A DNA stretch of 39,704 nucleotides. Source: a virus. This document shows positions 7,877 to 14,596 of the stretch, in pieces. Numbering within the stretch: the stretch's first letter is position 1; each line of letters opens with the position of its first letter. The stretch spans positions 1 through 39,704 of IMG/VR virus record IMGVR_UViG_3300045141_000229; one strand, given 5' to 3'. The position numbers and the translations under genes are program-made. Below the pieces are notes generated by a model, which searched no databases, was not told the origin of the DNA, and was given only the letters and a program-made list of their open reading frames with translations.

Positions 7877-8787
7877 GCTGCTTGCTCCTCGATCTCGGTG
7901 ACGCGCAGCACCCGGCGGGTGCTGGCCTTGACGGTGTAGGCGGCACGTTCCTCGGTCTTCCACGACAGCTTCCAGCCGGGCAGCGTGGCGCGCTCTGCCT
8001 CGCCCAGCTTGGCCTTGATCTCGGTGTCGATCTCGGCCAGCACCTTCTCGTCGCTGGCGATCATCTGGCGCAGCATCTCGCGCTTCGGCAGCAGGATGCC
8101 GAGCGCGTTGTCGCCGGTCAGGTCCAGCACCGGCTCGGCGACCGACTGCGGGAAAAGCGCGGCCACGGTCTCGGCGTCGCGCCGGTAGTCTACAGGCGGT
8201 GGGGTGCCAGCCGCGACGCGAGACCAGAACGCGGTGGCGATCTCTTTCACACGGGCCTCTGCGGCCTCATGGCGCGGCACCGGGTGCAGGTAAAGCTCTG
8301 CGGTGTAGGTGTCGATCACCAAGGCCGCCACAAGGCTCCTGTGGGCGTCCAGCAGCATGCCCTCGGTCAGCGTCTGCAGCTGGTAGCCGAGCGGCGGGCC
8401 GTTGACCCAGTCGCGCTCGTAGGATGGCCGGTTGACCACCTTGCACTGGATGTTGGTCAGGCCCGGCTCGTCGGTCTGGGCGACGGCGTCGGGCGTCGCG
8501 CCGAGCCGCAGCTCGGTGTCGCGCAGGTAGATGCCCGCCGGCCTCACCTCCCAGCTGGGGTTCTCCTCGCGGATCGCCGACAGCACAGCGGCTTCCAGCC
8601 AGCGGCCACGGCGCATGGCGTTGTTGTCGCCCTGCGGCATCAACAGCCCGGTCTTCTCGGCGAACAGCGCCAGCTGGCTCTTGTAGGGGTCGATGCCGAC
8701 CGCCGCGCCGACGTCGGAGGCGGTCAGGTCGACCGCCCGCAGCGCCAGCCACTCGTCGCGGCTGTGGACCTTGTAGCGCTCAATCAT
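7873..8787 (-). CDS. YqaJ-family viral exonuclease
   Basis: The 304-residue protein resembles lambda Exo/YqaJ recombination nucleases of the PD-(D/E)xK fold. It has the N-terminal signature SRDEWLALRAVDLTASDVGA, E65 in GRWLEAAV, D100 in GATPDA and K116 in IQCKV. The acidic residue normally in the ExK motif is Gln114 (QCK); I recall QxK variants in this family, so it may still be active. A helical C-terminus (KREMLRQMIASDEKVLAEID) follows, as is usual. It would resect double-strand ends 5' to 3' so that its partner can anneal single strands. It overlaps its partner by four bases. Confidence 0.85.
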   Translation of the reverse strand: MIERYKVHSRDEWLALRAVDLTASDVGAAVGIDPYKSQLALFAEKTGLLMPQGDNNAMRRGRWLEAAVLSAIREENPSWEVRPAGIYLRDTELRLGATPDAVAQTDEPGLTNIQCKVVNRPSYERDWVNGPPLGYQLQTLTEGMLLDAHRSLVAALVIDTYTAELYLHPVPRHEAAEARVKEIATAFWSRVAAGTPPPVDYRRDAETVAALFPQSVAEPVLDLTGDNALGILLPKREMLRQMIASDEKVLAEIDTEIKAKLGEAERATLPGWKLSWKTEERAAYTVKASTRRVLRVTEIEEQAA

Positions 8788-8986
8788 CGTCCACCTCGTC
8801 GAGGCGGATCAGGTCCAGCTCATCGAGCGGGATGCCCCGGTAGAGCTGGGCGAGCTGGATGTCATCGCAGCGATACTCGACGCCCTCGACGAGGATGTCG
8901 TAGCAGCACGACGGAACACCGGTCGGCTGCTGCCGGTGATGCCGGCCAAAAATGTAGGGCTGAGAGGACATCCCATATGCAACCAC
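8780..8986 (-). CDS. Small hypothetical protein, first gene of recombination operon
   Basis: The frame gives 68 residues from a GTG at 8986, or 63 from an ATG at 8971; neither has an ideal ribosome site, so the start is uncertain. The sequence YDILVEGVEYRCDDIQLAQL then ELDLIRLDEVDDD is acidic, with an initial aromatic/histidine-rich part. It overlaps the exonuclease gene by eight bases. No family recognised. Confidence 0.5.
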   Translation of the reverse strand: MVAYGMSSQPYIFGRHHRQQPTGVPSCCYDILVEGVEYRCDDIQLAQLYRGIPLDELDLIRLDEVDDD

Positions 8987-9090
8987 CCTACAAATCGGAT
9001 GGCAATGGCGAAACGTGCGGCCAAGTCAAACAGTTGAACGTGCCTGCAACACGCCCCTGTGCTTCCAGTGATTTGGGGCTACGCCGAAGC

Positions 9091-9163
9091 ACACCCAGCT
9101 GCGTCTCGCAAGCCGGCCACCGTGAGTGTCCACCGACATTTCAACAGCGACGCAGCTGGGTGT
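9091..9163. repeat. Perfect 15-bp inverted repeat, 43-base spacer
   Basis: ACACCCAGCTGCGTC at 9091-9105 is exactly mirrored by GACGCAGCTGGGTGT at 9149-9163. It lies in the 205-base gap (8987-9191) between the repressor gene's stop and the recombination operon. The spacer has no T-run after the second arm in either direction, so it is not a classic terminator. It could be a transcript-stabilising or attenuating stem, or a pair of sites bound by one protein. No gene is visible in the gap, which should also hold the leftward promoter, though I cannot pick one with confidence. Confidence 0.7.
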
Positions 9164-9191
9164 CGTTGACCCGTCAGGGACAACTAGAAGC

Positions 9192-9569
9192 CTACCGCCC
9201 TGCGACTGGGTGGTAAGTCTCGACGATCAGGGAACGCTTTGACGCATACTCACGAAGCACAGTCTTCATATCGTCCTGATCTAACGTTGCTATGATGCGC
9301 CACAGGTCGGCTTCATTCTCCGGGTCTTTACAGACCAGAAGCTGCCACGGTTCAACATGAAGCTCTTTGGCCAGAGCTTCCAGCGTGGTCTGGGTGTAGG
9401 AGGTTTTACCGCGCTCAAGCTGTGAGATCATCGACGGGCTCACCTTTGACAACTTGGCTAGACTGTCGAGGCTGTGGCCGCGATACTTTCTCCATTCCTT
9501 GATGTAGTGGACGACAGGCCGCGCGATGCGCACCCGGTGTGGTCCGGTCATTTCGACTTCCGTGTTCAT
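9192..9569 (-). CDS. XRE-family repressor, candidate lysogeny regulator
   Basis: The 125-residue protein starts at an ATG behind GGGGAG (spacing five). Residues about 25-80 form a clear XRE helix-turn-helix: HSLDSLAKLSKVSPSMISQL, then ERGKTSYTQTTLEALAKEL and VEPWQLL. After an acidic linker (DPENEADLW) comes a short helical C-terminus, probably for dimerisation; there is no LexA-like peptidase domain. It diverges from a Cro-like gene, with candidate operators between them. This is the layout of a CI/Cro switch, so it is the best candidate for the prophage repressor. Induction would have to work without autocleavage. Confidence 0.8.
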   Translation of the reverse strand: MNTEVEMTGPHRVRIARPVVHYIKEWRKYRGHSLDSLAKLSKVSPSMISQLERGKTSYTQTTLEALAKELHVEPWQLLVCKDPENEADLWRIIATLDQDDMKTVLREYASKRSLIVETYHPVAGR

Positions 9570-9717
9570 TTGAACTCCCCAAAGGTTTTTTCCATTCACC
9601 CAGCTATCATGAACTACACCGGTACATTTTGTAAACCGGCGGTGTCAGCAGGACCGTTTCATCCCTTAAAATTTGACCATTGACTCGCGTCTGTGAAGGG
9701 TAGTTGCATAGTCGCAA
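9570..9717. promoter_or_regulatory. Divergent switch region with palindromic candidate operator
   Basis: Between the repressor and the Cro-like gene lies CCGGTACATTTTGTAAACCGG (too long to be chance alone; two overlapping dyads, CCGG/CCGG at 9619-9639 and TACA-TTT-TGTA at 9623-9633, in slightly different registers). The flanks ACACCG and CGGTGT extend the symmetry. Rightward, two -35-like TTGAC boxes (9673-9678 and 9680-9685) precede the Cro-like ATG, with no clear -10. Leftward, TTTACA near the dyad could be a -35. Assignment of exact promoters is weak. Confidence 0.5.
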
Positions 9718-10017
9718 ATGGACAAAGCAATCGAAACCGACGCCCACCGCCTGACCAGATTTGGTGAGGTTGACAGGCGTGGCCAGCCGAAGTCGCGCAG
9801 CATGCCGAACCGTCTGCGCGACTGGCTGGAGACCACGCCGGCACCGATGAGCAAGGCACAGTTCGCCCGGCAGATCGGCTGCGCTCCGAGCTACGTCTCG
9901 ATGCTCTTGGCCGACAATGCACCGTGGCCGAACCGGGATATGGCGCGACGCATCGCCATCGTCTCAAGGGGTGCTGTCACGCCCAATGATCTGGCCGGCT
10001 ACCCGCCGGACGGTTGA
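9718..10017 (+). CDS. Cro/YdaS-like HTH regulator
   Basis: The 99-residue protein has a disordered polar N-terminus of about 40 residues, then a helix-turn-helix of the YdaS/Cro type: SKAQFARQIGCAPSYVSMLL, RDMARRIAIVSRGAVTPNDL and AGY. The ending with a GAVTPNDL motif is characteristic of small Cro-like regulators of lambdoid phages. It is transcribed away from the repressor gene and would favour lytic development. The ATG at 9718 has no strong ribosome site, so weak or leaderless translation is possible. Confidence 0.75.
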   Translation: MDKAIETDAHRLTRFGEVDRRGQPKSRSMPNRLRDWLETTPAPMSKAQFARQIGCAPSYVSMLLADNAPWPNRDMARRIAIVSRGAVTPNDLAGYPPDG

Positions 10018-10060
10018 CTTATAAATCAACACCGCCGGGGCCTAACAACAGGAGGGACGC

Positions 10061-10330
10061 ATGCCGCGCATTGAGATGATCCCCATGGGCCAGCCGGGAG
10101 GCCGGCGCACCGTCATCACCTTCGACGAGCGCGAGCTGGCCGTGGTCCTGTTCGAGGCCCTGATGGAGCTGAAGCGGGCACCGGAGAAGTCGGTCGAGGA
10201 TGCTCTGGCCGACATCGAGGAGAGGAACCCGGCCATGCACGACGGCCTGCGCCGGGCGTCGCACGCCGCCATGGAGTGGATGGTCGTGCGCATGAAGGCC
10301 GGCACCCCTGATCCGAGTGAGCTGCAATGA
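10061..10330 (+). CDS. Small hypothetical early protein
   Basis: The 89-residue protein starts behind a strong GGAGGG site. It has a short beta-like beginning (RRTVITFDERELAVVLFEAL) and a long acidic helical part. Its end overlaps the start of the VRR-NUC nuclease by four bases, so the two are translationally coupled. No family recognised. Confidence 0.65.
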   Translation: MPRIEMIPMGQPGGRRTVITFDERELAVVLFEALMELKRAPEKSVEDALADIEERNPAMHDGLRRASHAAMEWMVVRMKAGTPDPSELQ

Positions 10331-10704
10331 AGCGCAGCGCCCTGCCATTGCCCTACGAGCTGGAGACGCACATCGGCGTCGCCGACGCGCTGCGGGCAGG
10401 CTGTGCGCCGAGCTGGCTGTGGACACACTTCCCGGCGGGTGAGAACCGCGACGCGAGGACCGGCGAGCGGCTCAAGCGCATGGGCCTGCAGAAGGGCTGG
10501 CCCGACTTCCTGCTCATCGATCCCTTCGGCCTGCACTACTGGCTGGAGCTGAAACGCGGAAAGGCCCCGCTCACCGAAGAGCAAGAGGCCTTTCGCGACG
10601 CCTGCGAGGCGCGTGGGGTGCCGTGGGCGATGGCCCGGTCCTTGGAGGCCGCCATCGAGCGGCTGGCCCTGTGGGGAGCCCTGCGGCTCAGGGTGTCGGC
10701 ATGA
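10327..10704 (+). CDS. VRR-NUC domain nuclease
   Basis: This 125-residue protein is a stand-alone VRR-NUC domain. It shows GWPDFLLI with D60, then WLELKRG with E74 and K76, the PD-(D/E)xK catalytic set, followed by LTEEQEAFRDACEARGVP and a closing helix. VRR-NUC proteins act on branched or structured DNA, and phage copies are thought to work in recombination or replication, for example as Holliday-junction resolving enzymes. It ends two bases before the stop of the convergent HTH gene. The specific substrate is not shown by the sequence. Confidence 0.85.
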   Translation: MKRSALPLPYELETHIGVADALRAGCAPSWLWTHFPAGENRDARTGERLKRMGLQKGWPDFLLIDPFGLHYWLELKRGKAPLTEEQEAFRDACEARGVPWAMARSLEAAIERLALWGALRLRVSA

Positions 10705-10706
10705 GA

Positions 10707-10928
10707 TCAGGCCTCGACCATGCGCACCACGCGCATCCCCGGCCTGTAGCCGGCCTCGTAGGCATCGATCAGGCGCGTCAGCATCGGCGTGAAGGTGGCG
10801 CGGCCAGCCTCCAGCGCAGCAACGTGGCTGGCCTGCGAGAAGCCCAGCGCCACCGCCATCTGCGCCAGCGTCAGTCCCATGTCCTTGCGCACGGCGCGCA
10901 GCCGCTCCGGGTGGGTCTTGTTGGTCAT
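10707..10928 (-). CDS. Small XRE-type HTH regulator
   Basis: The 73-residue protein is almost entirely a helix-turn-helix: ERLRAVRKDMGLTLAQMAVA, LGFSQASHVAALEAGRA, then PMLTRLIDAYEAGYRPG. The start follows AGGAGG. It is the last gene of a five-gene leftward operon whose promoter carries a palindromic operator, so it is a plausible autoregulator of that promoter pair. That pairing is inference. Confidence 0.75.
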   Translation of the reverse strand: MTNKTHPERLRAVRKDMGLTLAQMAVALGFSQASHVAALEAGRATFTPMLTRLIDAYEAGYRPGMRVVRMVEA

Positions 10929-10931
10929 CGG

Positions 10932-11171
10932 TCAGTCCTCCTTCACGGGTTCGAGAGCTGCATCCAGCTCGATACGGTCGACCATCATCAGGCTGGCCGC
11001 CTGCTGGGCGCACAGCCCCGCCAGCACCTTGCCGACGTTGCCGCCGCACAGCATGGCCAGACACTGCTCCTCGCCCTTGTGGCGGCCCCCGGCGCGGACG
11101 GCAAGCACCGCCCAGCCGTAGATCGCGTCGGGCTCAAGCCGACGCACGATGATCTTCTCCTCGGTGCCCAT
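10932..11171 (-). CDS. Small hypothetical protein
   Basis: The 79-residue frame begins at an ATG eight bases after GGAGG. The sequence EEKIIVRRLEPDAIYGWAVL looks like a beta hairpin start, followed by an Ala-rich helix (VGKVLAGLCAQQAASLM) and an acidic end. It lies in the small leftward operon with tight spacing on both sides. No family recognised. Confidence 0.6.
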   Translation of the reverse strand: MGTEEKIIVRRLEPDAIYGWAVLAVRAGGRHKGEEQCLAMLCGGNVGKVLAGLCAQQAASLMMVDRIELDAALEPVKED

Positions 11172-11174
11172 GGC

Positions 11175-11522
11175 TCAGGCCTCCATGGCGGTGGTGATGT
11201 CGGCGATCACCTTATCGAGATCGATCAGCGCGCCCTGCTGGGCGTTGAAGGCCGCCACCGGGTGCGGGTGTTCGTTGCGACCGTTGCGGATGTTGGTGCG
11301 GTCCCGGTAGGCTTGTGCAGCGCGCAGATCACCGAAGAAAGCGGCGTGTTCGAAGCCGGCGGCAGAGCCGCGCTTGGTGACCGGGTCGACATGCACGTAG
11401 AGGCCATTGCCCCACGACAGCACGTAGTTGAAGTGCGGCACGTCGCGGGCGCTGATGGCGGCCTTGCGGCCTTCCAGCGTGGCGATGACGTCGTCGATGG
11501 TGAGCTGGGTGTTGTTGGTCAT
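11175..11522 (-). CDS. Hypothetical protein of leftward operon
   Basis: The 115-residue protein starts with an acidic helical part (LTIDDVIATLEGRKAAISAR) and then has NYVLSWGNGLYVHVDPVTKR, a beta-like stretch, and NGRNEHPHPVAAFNAQQGAL. GGAGG lies twelve bases upstream, rather far. It belongs to the leftward small-gene operon. I do not recognise it. Confidence 0.6.
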   Translation of the reverse strand: MTNNTQLTIDDVIATLEGRKAAISARDVPHFNYVLSWGNGLYVHVDPVTKRGSAAGFEHAAFFGDLRAAQAYRDRTNIRNGRNEHPHPVAAFNAQQGALIDLDKVIADITTAMEA

Positions 11523-11528
11523 GGTGGT

Positions 11529-11726
11529 TCAAGCCTCCGGGGTGATGGTGAGAATGCGAAGATCGGCGAGGCCGACCATGATGGCGCAGTCGAAGTGGTC
11601 AGGGTGGTCAGCGTCTTCCTCGATCATGACGACGGTGCCGAGAGCCTCGACCATCGCGATGGCCTGCGCTGCGGTGGCGGTGCGGGCGACGAAGCCCTTG
11701 GCGGAATAGTCGATGCGGTAGGTCAT
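11529..11726 (-). CDS. Small hypothetical protein
   Basis: This 65-residue frame follows an AAGGA site nine bases upstream. The sequence MTYRIDYSAKGFVARTATAA begins with a strand and a helix, and has an acidic middle (MIEEDADHPDHFD). It could be a small alpha/beta protein. It is the second gene of the leftward operon. No family recognised. Confidence 0.6.
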   Translation of the reverse strand: MTYRIDYSAKGFVARTATAAQAIAMVEALGTVVMIEEDADHPDHFDCAIMVGLADLRILTITPEA

Positions 11727-11747
11727 GGCTGTTGTCCTTTCAGCGGT

Positions 11748-11957
11748 TCAGCGAGCGGCGAGCTTGTCTTCGTAGGCATGCGCCTCGGCCCATGTGGCGA
11801 ACGCCTTCATGGTGACCGTGCCGCAATCCATCTTCTTCAGGTCGCGCACCTCGCGCTTGGCCTCGGCAGCGGAGCCGCAAATCTGGTCGACAGCGCCGTC
11901 GACGAGGACCATCCAAGCCGGGGTGGCGATGTGCTGGGCGTGGGTCAGATCGGTCAT
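11748..11957 (-). CDS. Small hypothetical protein, first gene of leftward operon
   Basis: The 69-residue product starts at MTDLTHAQHI behind AAGGAAG; the longer frame to 11993 runs through the promoter and is not used. The pattern WMVLVDGAVDQICGSAAEAK resembles small proteins with a strand-helix-strand layout, but no family is recognised. It is read first from the operator-controlled leftward promoter. Confidence 0.65.
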   Translation of the reverse strand: MTDLTHAQHIATPAWMVLVDGAVDQICGSAAEAKREVRDLKKMDCGTVTMKAFATWAEAHAYEDKLAAR

Positions 11958-11989
11958 GTGGGTCTTCCTTGTGGTTCGTTGGTGGAGAC

Positions 11990-12045
11990 ACATTCATATG
12001 CCCCAGCATATGCAATGTCCATGCACATTCGTATGCCCCAGCATA
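11990..12045. promoter_or_regulatory. Duplicated palindromic operator between divergent promoters
   Basis: The palindrome TATGCCCCAGCATA occurs at 11997-12010 and again at 12032-12045. Each copy is preceded by ACATTC and one base, so the repeat covers 21 bases with one difference and a 35-bp centre spacing. Each half-site pair is TATGC/GCATA around CCCC(A). One copy lies inside each of the two divergent promoters. This is the expected layout for a repressor that shuts both off. The regulator is probably one of the phage XRE proteins. Confidence 0.75.
11993..12021 (-). promoter_or_regulatory. Leftward sigma70-like promoter
   Basis: Read leftward, TGGACA (12016-12021) matches the -35 consensus at five of six bases, then a 17-base spacer and TATGAA (11993-11998) as a -10. 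It drives the five-gene operon that starts at 11957. The first operator copy covers its spacer and touches the -10. Confidence 0.6.
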
Positions 12046-12050
12046 ATAAT
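12022..12050 (+). promoter_or_regulatory. Rightward sigma70-like promoter
   Basis: TGCACA (12022-12027), a 17-base spacer and AATAAT (12045-12050) form a candidate promoter for the DUF1376 operon at 12065. The second operator copy (12032-12045) lies in its spacer and touches the -10, mirroring the leftward promoter. The -35 is weaker than the -10. Confidence 0.55.
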
Positions 12051-12064
12051 CGAGCGAGGCGCGC

Positions 12065-12775
12065 ATGATGGCCGACCTGCCGTACATGATGATGAACTGG
12101 GCGCGCTTCTTCAGCGACAGCAAGGTCGCCCAGCTCTCCGGTGAGGCACAGGGCATCTATGCGCTGCTGCTCGGCAAGATGTGGCTCAACGAGGGCTGGA
12201 TCAGCGCCGACGACAAGATCATCGCGCGCCAGCTCGGCCTCGATGTCAGGCGCTGGAGGACCGTGTTCAAGCCGGTGGTCGTGCCCCTACTTCGCCGAGA
12301 GATCGAGCCACATGTCGGCGACATCTATGTGCAGAAGCACCTGCTGGAAGTGCGCAGCCAAGCGCTGGCATCTGTCGAGAGAATGGCGGCCAGTACGGCG
12401 CGAGCCAGAGCCGCCAAGGCCGCGAAACATGGATATGCGCCGTCTGTGCCAGAGCCGCGTCGCCGGCCTGCTGCAGCCCCTGCGCCAAGACCTGCGCCAG
12501 CATCTGTTCCAGAGCCTGTTGCAACCACCAAAGAACAACCACAAGAGAAAGAAGCTCTGCTTCCAAACAGCAGAGAGCTTCTTTCTCTCACGCCAACAGT
12601 CGACCACGCTGCGCTTCCTCCGATGCCGAACGGGCACGACGACGAGCCTGCATCCGATCCTGAGCTGGTGCAGCGACTGGTCAAGGCCGGGCTCAAGCGG
12701 GAGAAGCCGACAGGCCTGATGGCAGCGCTGTACCAAGAGATCGAGGACGACGATGGTCAAGCCGACGAGGATTGA
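12065..12775 (+). CDS. DUF1376 (YdaU-like) replication-type protein
   Basis: The 236-residue protein has an N-terminal DUF1376 domain: MNWARFFSDSKVAQLSGEAQ, then LLLGKMWLNEGWISADD and a winged-helix-like segment ending in YVQKHLLEVRSQAL. The middle is a Pro/Ala linker (PRRRPAAAPAPRPAPASVPE), and the C-terminus is acidic. In other phages DUF1376 proteins occupy the place of lambda O-type initiators, so it may bind the replication origin. It heads the long rightward operon right behind the operator-controlled promoter. The start could be 12065 or 12068; GAGG upstream favours 12065. Confidence 0.8.
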   Translation: MMADLPYMMMNWARFFSDSKVAQLSGEAQGIYALLLGKMWLNEGWISADDKIIARQLGLDVRRWRTVFKPVVVPLLRREIEPHVGDIYVQKHLLEVRSQALASVERMAASTARARAAKAAKHGYAPSVPEPRRRPAAAPAPRPAPASVPEPVATTKEQPQEKEALLPNSRELLSLTPTVDHAALPPMPNGHDDEPASDPELVQRLVKAGLKREKPTGLMAALYQEIEDDDGQADED

Positions 12776-13055
12776 TTTCAAGGCCCAGAGCGAGGCCGGC
12801 AAGCGCTACTACGCCCGCTGGAAGGCGCTGCAGGCCAATGGCGGCGAGATGATCGGCGTCACGGTCAACAGGCTCGCCCATCCAGAGCAGTGGCAGGCAT
12901 GGCGGAAATACTACAAGGCGCATGGCCTGTGGGCGATGCTGGAGCTGATGGACGACGGCAGAGTGGCCAAGACCATGCCGACGCTCGACCCGCTCGACTT
13001 CGAGCCGCTGATGTTCGTCGAGGTCAGCCCCGACAACCGCGTGAAGGATGACTGA
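12753..13055 (+). CDS. Hypothetical protein after replication protein
   Basis: The 100-residue protein overlaps the end of the DUF1376 gene by 23 bases. It contains RIDFKAQSEAGKRYYARWKA and HPEQWQAWRKYYKAHGLWAM, basic and aromatic helices, then an acidic end. The position behind an initiator-type gene is where lambda P or DnaC-type loaders sit, but it is too short and lacks a Walker motif. No family recognised. Confidence 0.6.
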   Translation: MVKPTRIDFKAQSEAGKRYYARWKALQANGGEMIGVTVNRLAHPEQWQAWRKYYKAHGLWAMLELMDDGRVAKTMPTLDPLDFEPLMFVEVSPDNRVKDD

Positions 13056-13056
13056 C

Positions 13057-13254
13057 ATGGGAACGAGCCCCGACAACCAGAACTGTAACTGGCTCCCGCC
13101 TGACGATGACGGGCCACGCAAGCCGCAGCGTCCTCGTCCAAAGCCGCTTCCTCCGTCAGGTCCGAAGATCAGGCCGAGCAAGCGCGACAGGGCTGAGCGA
13201 GCTGAGCGCATCAAGCGACAGGTCGACGAGATGGCAGGCAAGGTCGATGCGTGA
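13057..13254 (+). CDS. Short basic Pro-rich hypothetical protein
   Basis: From the ATG at 13057, eight bases after AAGGA, the product has 65 residues; an ATG at 13048 is possible but lacks spacing for a ribosome site. The first half is Pro/Arg/Lys-rich (RKPQRPRPKPLPPSGPK), the second a charged helix (RDRAERAERIKRQVDEMAG). It looks like a flexible nucleic-acid or protein linker. Function unknown. Confidence 0.5.
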   Translation: MGTSPDNQNCNWLPPDDDGPRKPQRPRPKPLPPSGPKIRPSKRDRAERAERIKRQVDEMAGKVDA

Positions 13255-13441
13255 GCCCTACGAGCCAAAGCGCTGCGAGACCAACCTCGTCGGTGCAATC
13301 GGTGAGTGTCTCGCCTGTCAGGCTGATCAGGGCGAGCATTGCAGGAGCCTGCGACCCGACGCGCGGGCAGCGGAGCCCGGCGCGCGTGGTGCGGTCGTTC
13401 CGCGTCCGAAACGATCTCCCCGAAGGGGAGGCCGAGAGTAG
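13247..13441 (+). CDS. Small Cys-containing (zinc-ribbon-like) protein
   Basis: The 64-residue frame overlaps the previous stop (ATGCGTGA). It contains CLACQADQGEHCRSLRPDA, close to the CxxCxAxxGxxCR pattern of small phage zinc ribbons, with another Cys earlier (KRCETNL). The C-terminal part is Arg/Pro-rich and may be poorly structured. Other frames in this stretch lack a recognisable motif. The call is tentative. Confidence 0.45.
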   Translation: MREPYEPKRCETNLVGAIGECLACQADQGEHCRSLRPDARAAEPGARGAVVPRPKRSPRRGGRE

Positions 13442-13531
13442 GACAGCACTGCTGACCGACAGCCGTGAGGAGACATCCTCCTAATAAACGTAGCGTAAGC
13501 GCTTGAAACCATTGAGCAAAGGAGCAAGGAC

Positions 13532-13972
13532 ATGAGCCTATCCCAGCAGCAACCCCAGCAGCATGATGCATTCGAGGACGTGATGAGCGAGATGAAGCGC
13601 AGCCTGAGCGAGACCGTCGAGCGCTCGATCCCGCGCGTCGCGCCGTCGCCGCAGCCTGCCACGCCAGCGCCGGCTGGCCGGGCGGCTTCACCGGAGGCCG
13701 GGGCCGGGGTAGGCTTGTGGGGCCCCTCATCCCCGCGCATTACCTCCCCCTTGCAATTGTTGATGGAAGTTGCGGATAATGCAGTCCGGTTGAAGAAACA
13801 GGTCGAGCTGCTGAACGAGGCGGTGACGGGAGAGCCCCCGGTGGTCAGGACACGGGCTGCGATCAAGCTGGAGACACCCCTGCTGCCCGCTGTGGCCCAG
13901 CTGGCGACCGAGATCGGCAACACCCACGCCGAGATCGCCCACCTGATCATGCACCTGAGGGAGCGGCTGTGA
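13532..13972 (+). CDS. Hypothetical protein with helical ends and disordered middle
   Basis: The 146-residue protein begins behind AAAGGAG. A polar N-terminal helix (FEDVMSEMKRSLSETVERSI) is followed by a Pro/Ala/Gly-rich middle (residues 35-70) and a long C-terminal helical region (MEVADNAVRLKKQVELLNEA, then AVAQLATEIGNTHAEIAHLI). This two-ended coiled coil suggests an adaptor. The 90 bases before it hold only its ribosome site. No family recognised. Confidence 0.6.
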   Translation: MSLSQQQPQQHDAFEDVMSEMKRSLSETVERSIPRVAPSPQPATPAPAGRAASPEAGAGVGLWGPSSPRITSPLQLLMEVADNAVRLKKQVELLNEAVTGEPPVVRTRAAIKLETPLLPAVAQLATEIGNTHAEIAHLIMHLRERL

Positions 13973-14178
13973 TGACGTGGGCGAGAGAGCGCAAGACCGA
14001 GCTGACGCCGACCGAGGTGATCATGGTCGCCCACGCCCACCTGATCGGAGGCGTCGACCAGCACACGCTGGCGTCGCTCTATTCGGTCAATCAGGGCCGG
14101 GTCAACGAGGCCATCGTGGTGATGCGGGAGACCGCCGAGAACCACAAGGCCGTCCATCGTGCGAGGGCAAAAGCATGA
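13972..14178 (+). CDS. Small HTH-like phage protein
   Basis: The 68-residue protein starts at the ATG overlapping the previous stop (TGATG). It contains EVIMVAHAHLIGGVDQHTLA then SLYSVNQGRVNEAIVVMRE, the layout of a short helix-turn-helix where QHTLASLYSVNQGRVNEAI gives the two helices; similar sequences occur in many phage and prophage ORFs. It may bind DNA. Four bases overlap the next gene. Confidence 0.6.
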   Translation: MTWARERKTELTPTEVIMVAHAHLIGGVDQHTLASLYSVNQGRVNEAIVVMRETAENHKAVHRARAKA

Positions 14179-14369
14179 CGACCGACAAGGAAGTGATCAA
14201 CAGGCTGGTCGAGGCCGGCGAGAATTACCTTGCCCAGCTGGCGCTGATGTTCTCGCCGACGCTGGCGTCGATGATCCCCGATGCGAAGGGCCGGCGCGAC
14301 TTTGCCCGTGCCCAGCTGCTCGACGCCTTGGAGGCGTTCTATCTGGCCGGCAAAGGGCCACGGCCATGA
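14175..14369 (+). CDS. Small helical hypothetical protein
   Basis: The 64-residue product is mostly helical: EVINRLVEAGENYLAQLALM, then SMIPDAKGRRDFARAQLLDA and LEAFYLAGKG. Both ends overlap neighbours by four bases (ATGA), so it is part of the coupled chain. No family recognised. Confidence 0.6.
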   Translation: MTTDKEVINRLVEAGENYLAQLALMFSPTLASMIPDAKGRRDFARAQLLDALEAFYLAGKGPRP

Positions 14370-14596
14370 CGACGGTCGATCCTGCGAAGCGGCGGGTGGC
14401 CGACATCCGCTACGACGTGCTGGGCATCGGCACCCCGGTGGTCAAGGTCACCGGCTACCCGTTCCCCGGCGAGGTGCGGGCGGTGTTCCTGACGACCAAG
14501 GGCGAGCTGCGCTACGTCATCGAGGCGAGCGGCGAGGCCTACGCCGGGCTGCTGCACATCTTCAACCCCGAACAGATCGAGGACGCGCGATCATGA
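14366..14596 (+). CDS. Small conserved-looking beta protein
   Basis: The 76-residue protein reads VVKVTGYPFPGEVRAVFLTT then GELRYVIEASGEAYAGLLHI and FNPEQIE. Alternating hydrophobic strands around a FPGEVRAVF core resemble a small SH3-like barrel. I recall near-identical motifs in rhizobial phage ORFs without assigned function. It is coupled to both neighbours by ATGA overlaps. Confidence 0.65.
   Translation: MTTVDPAKRRVADIRYDVLGIGTPVVKVTGYPFPGEVRAVFLTTKGELRYVIEASGEAYAGLLHIFNPEQIEDARS

Noticed and set aside
7882-9216. Rightward 444-codon frame
   Set aside because: It is antisense to the exonuclease gene and Arg/Gly/His-rich, typical of a high-GC shadow frame.
10623-12068. Rightward 481-codon frame over the leftward small-gene operon
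   Set aside because: Antisense to five genes that have good ribosome sites and normal composition.
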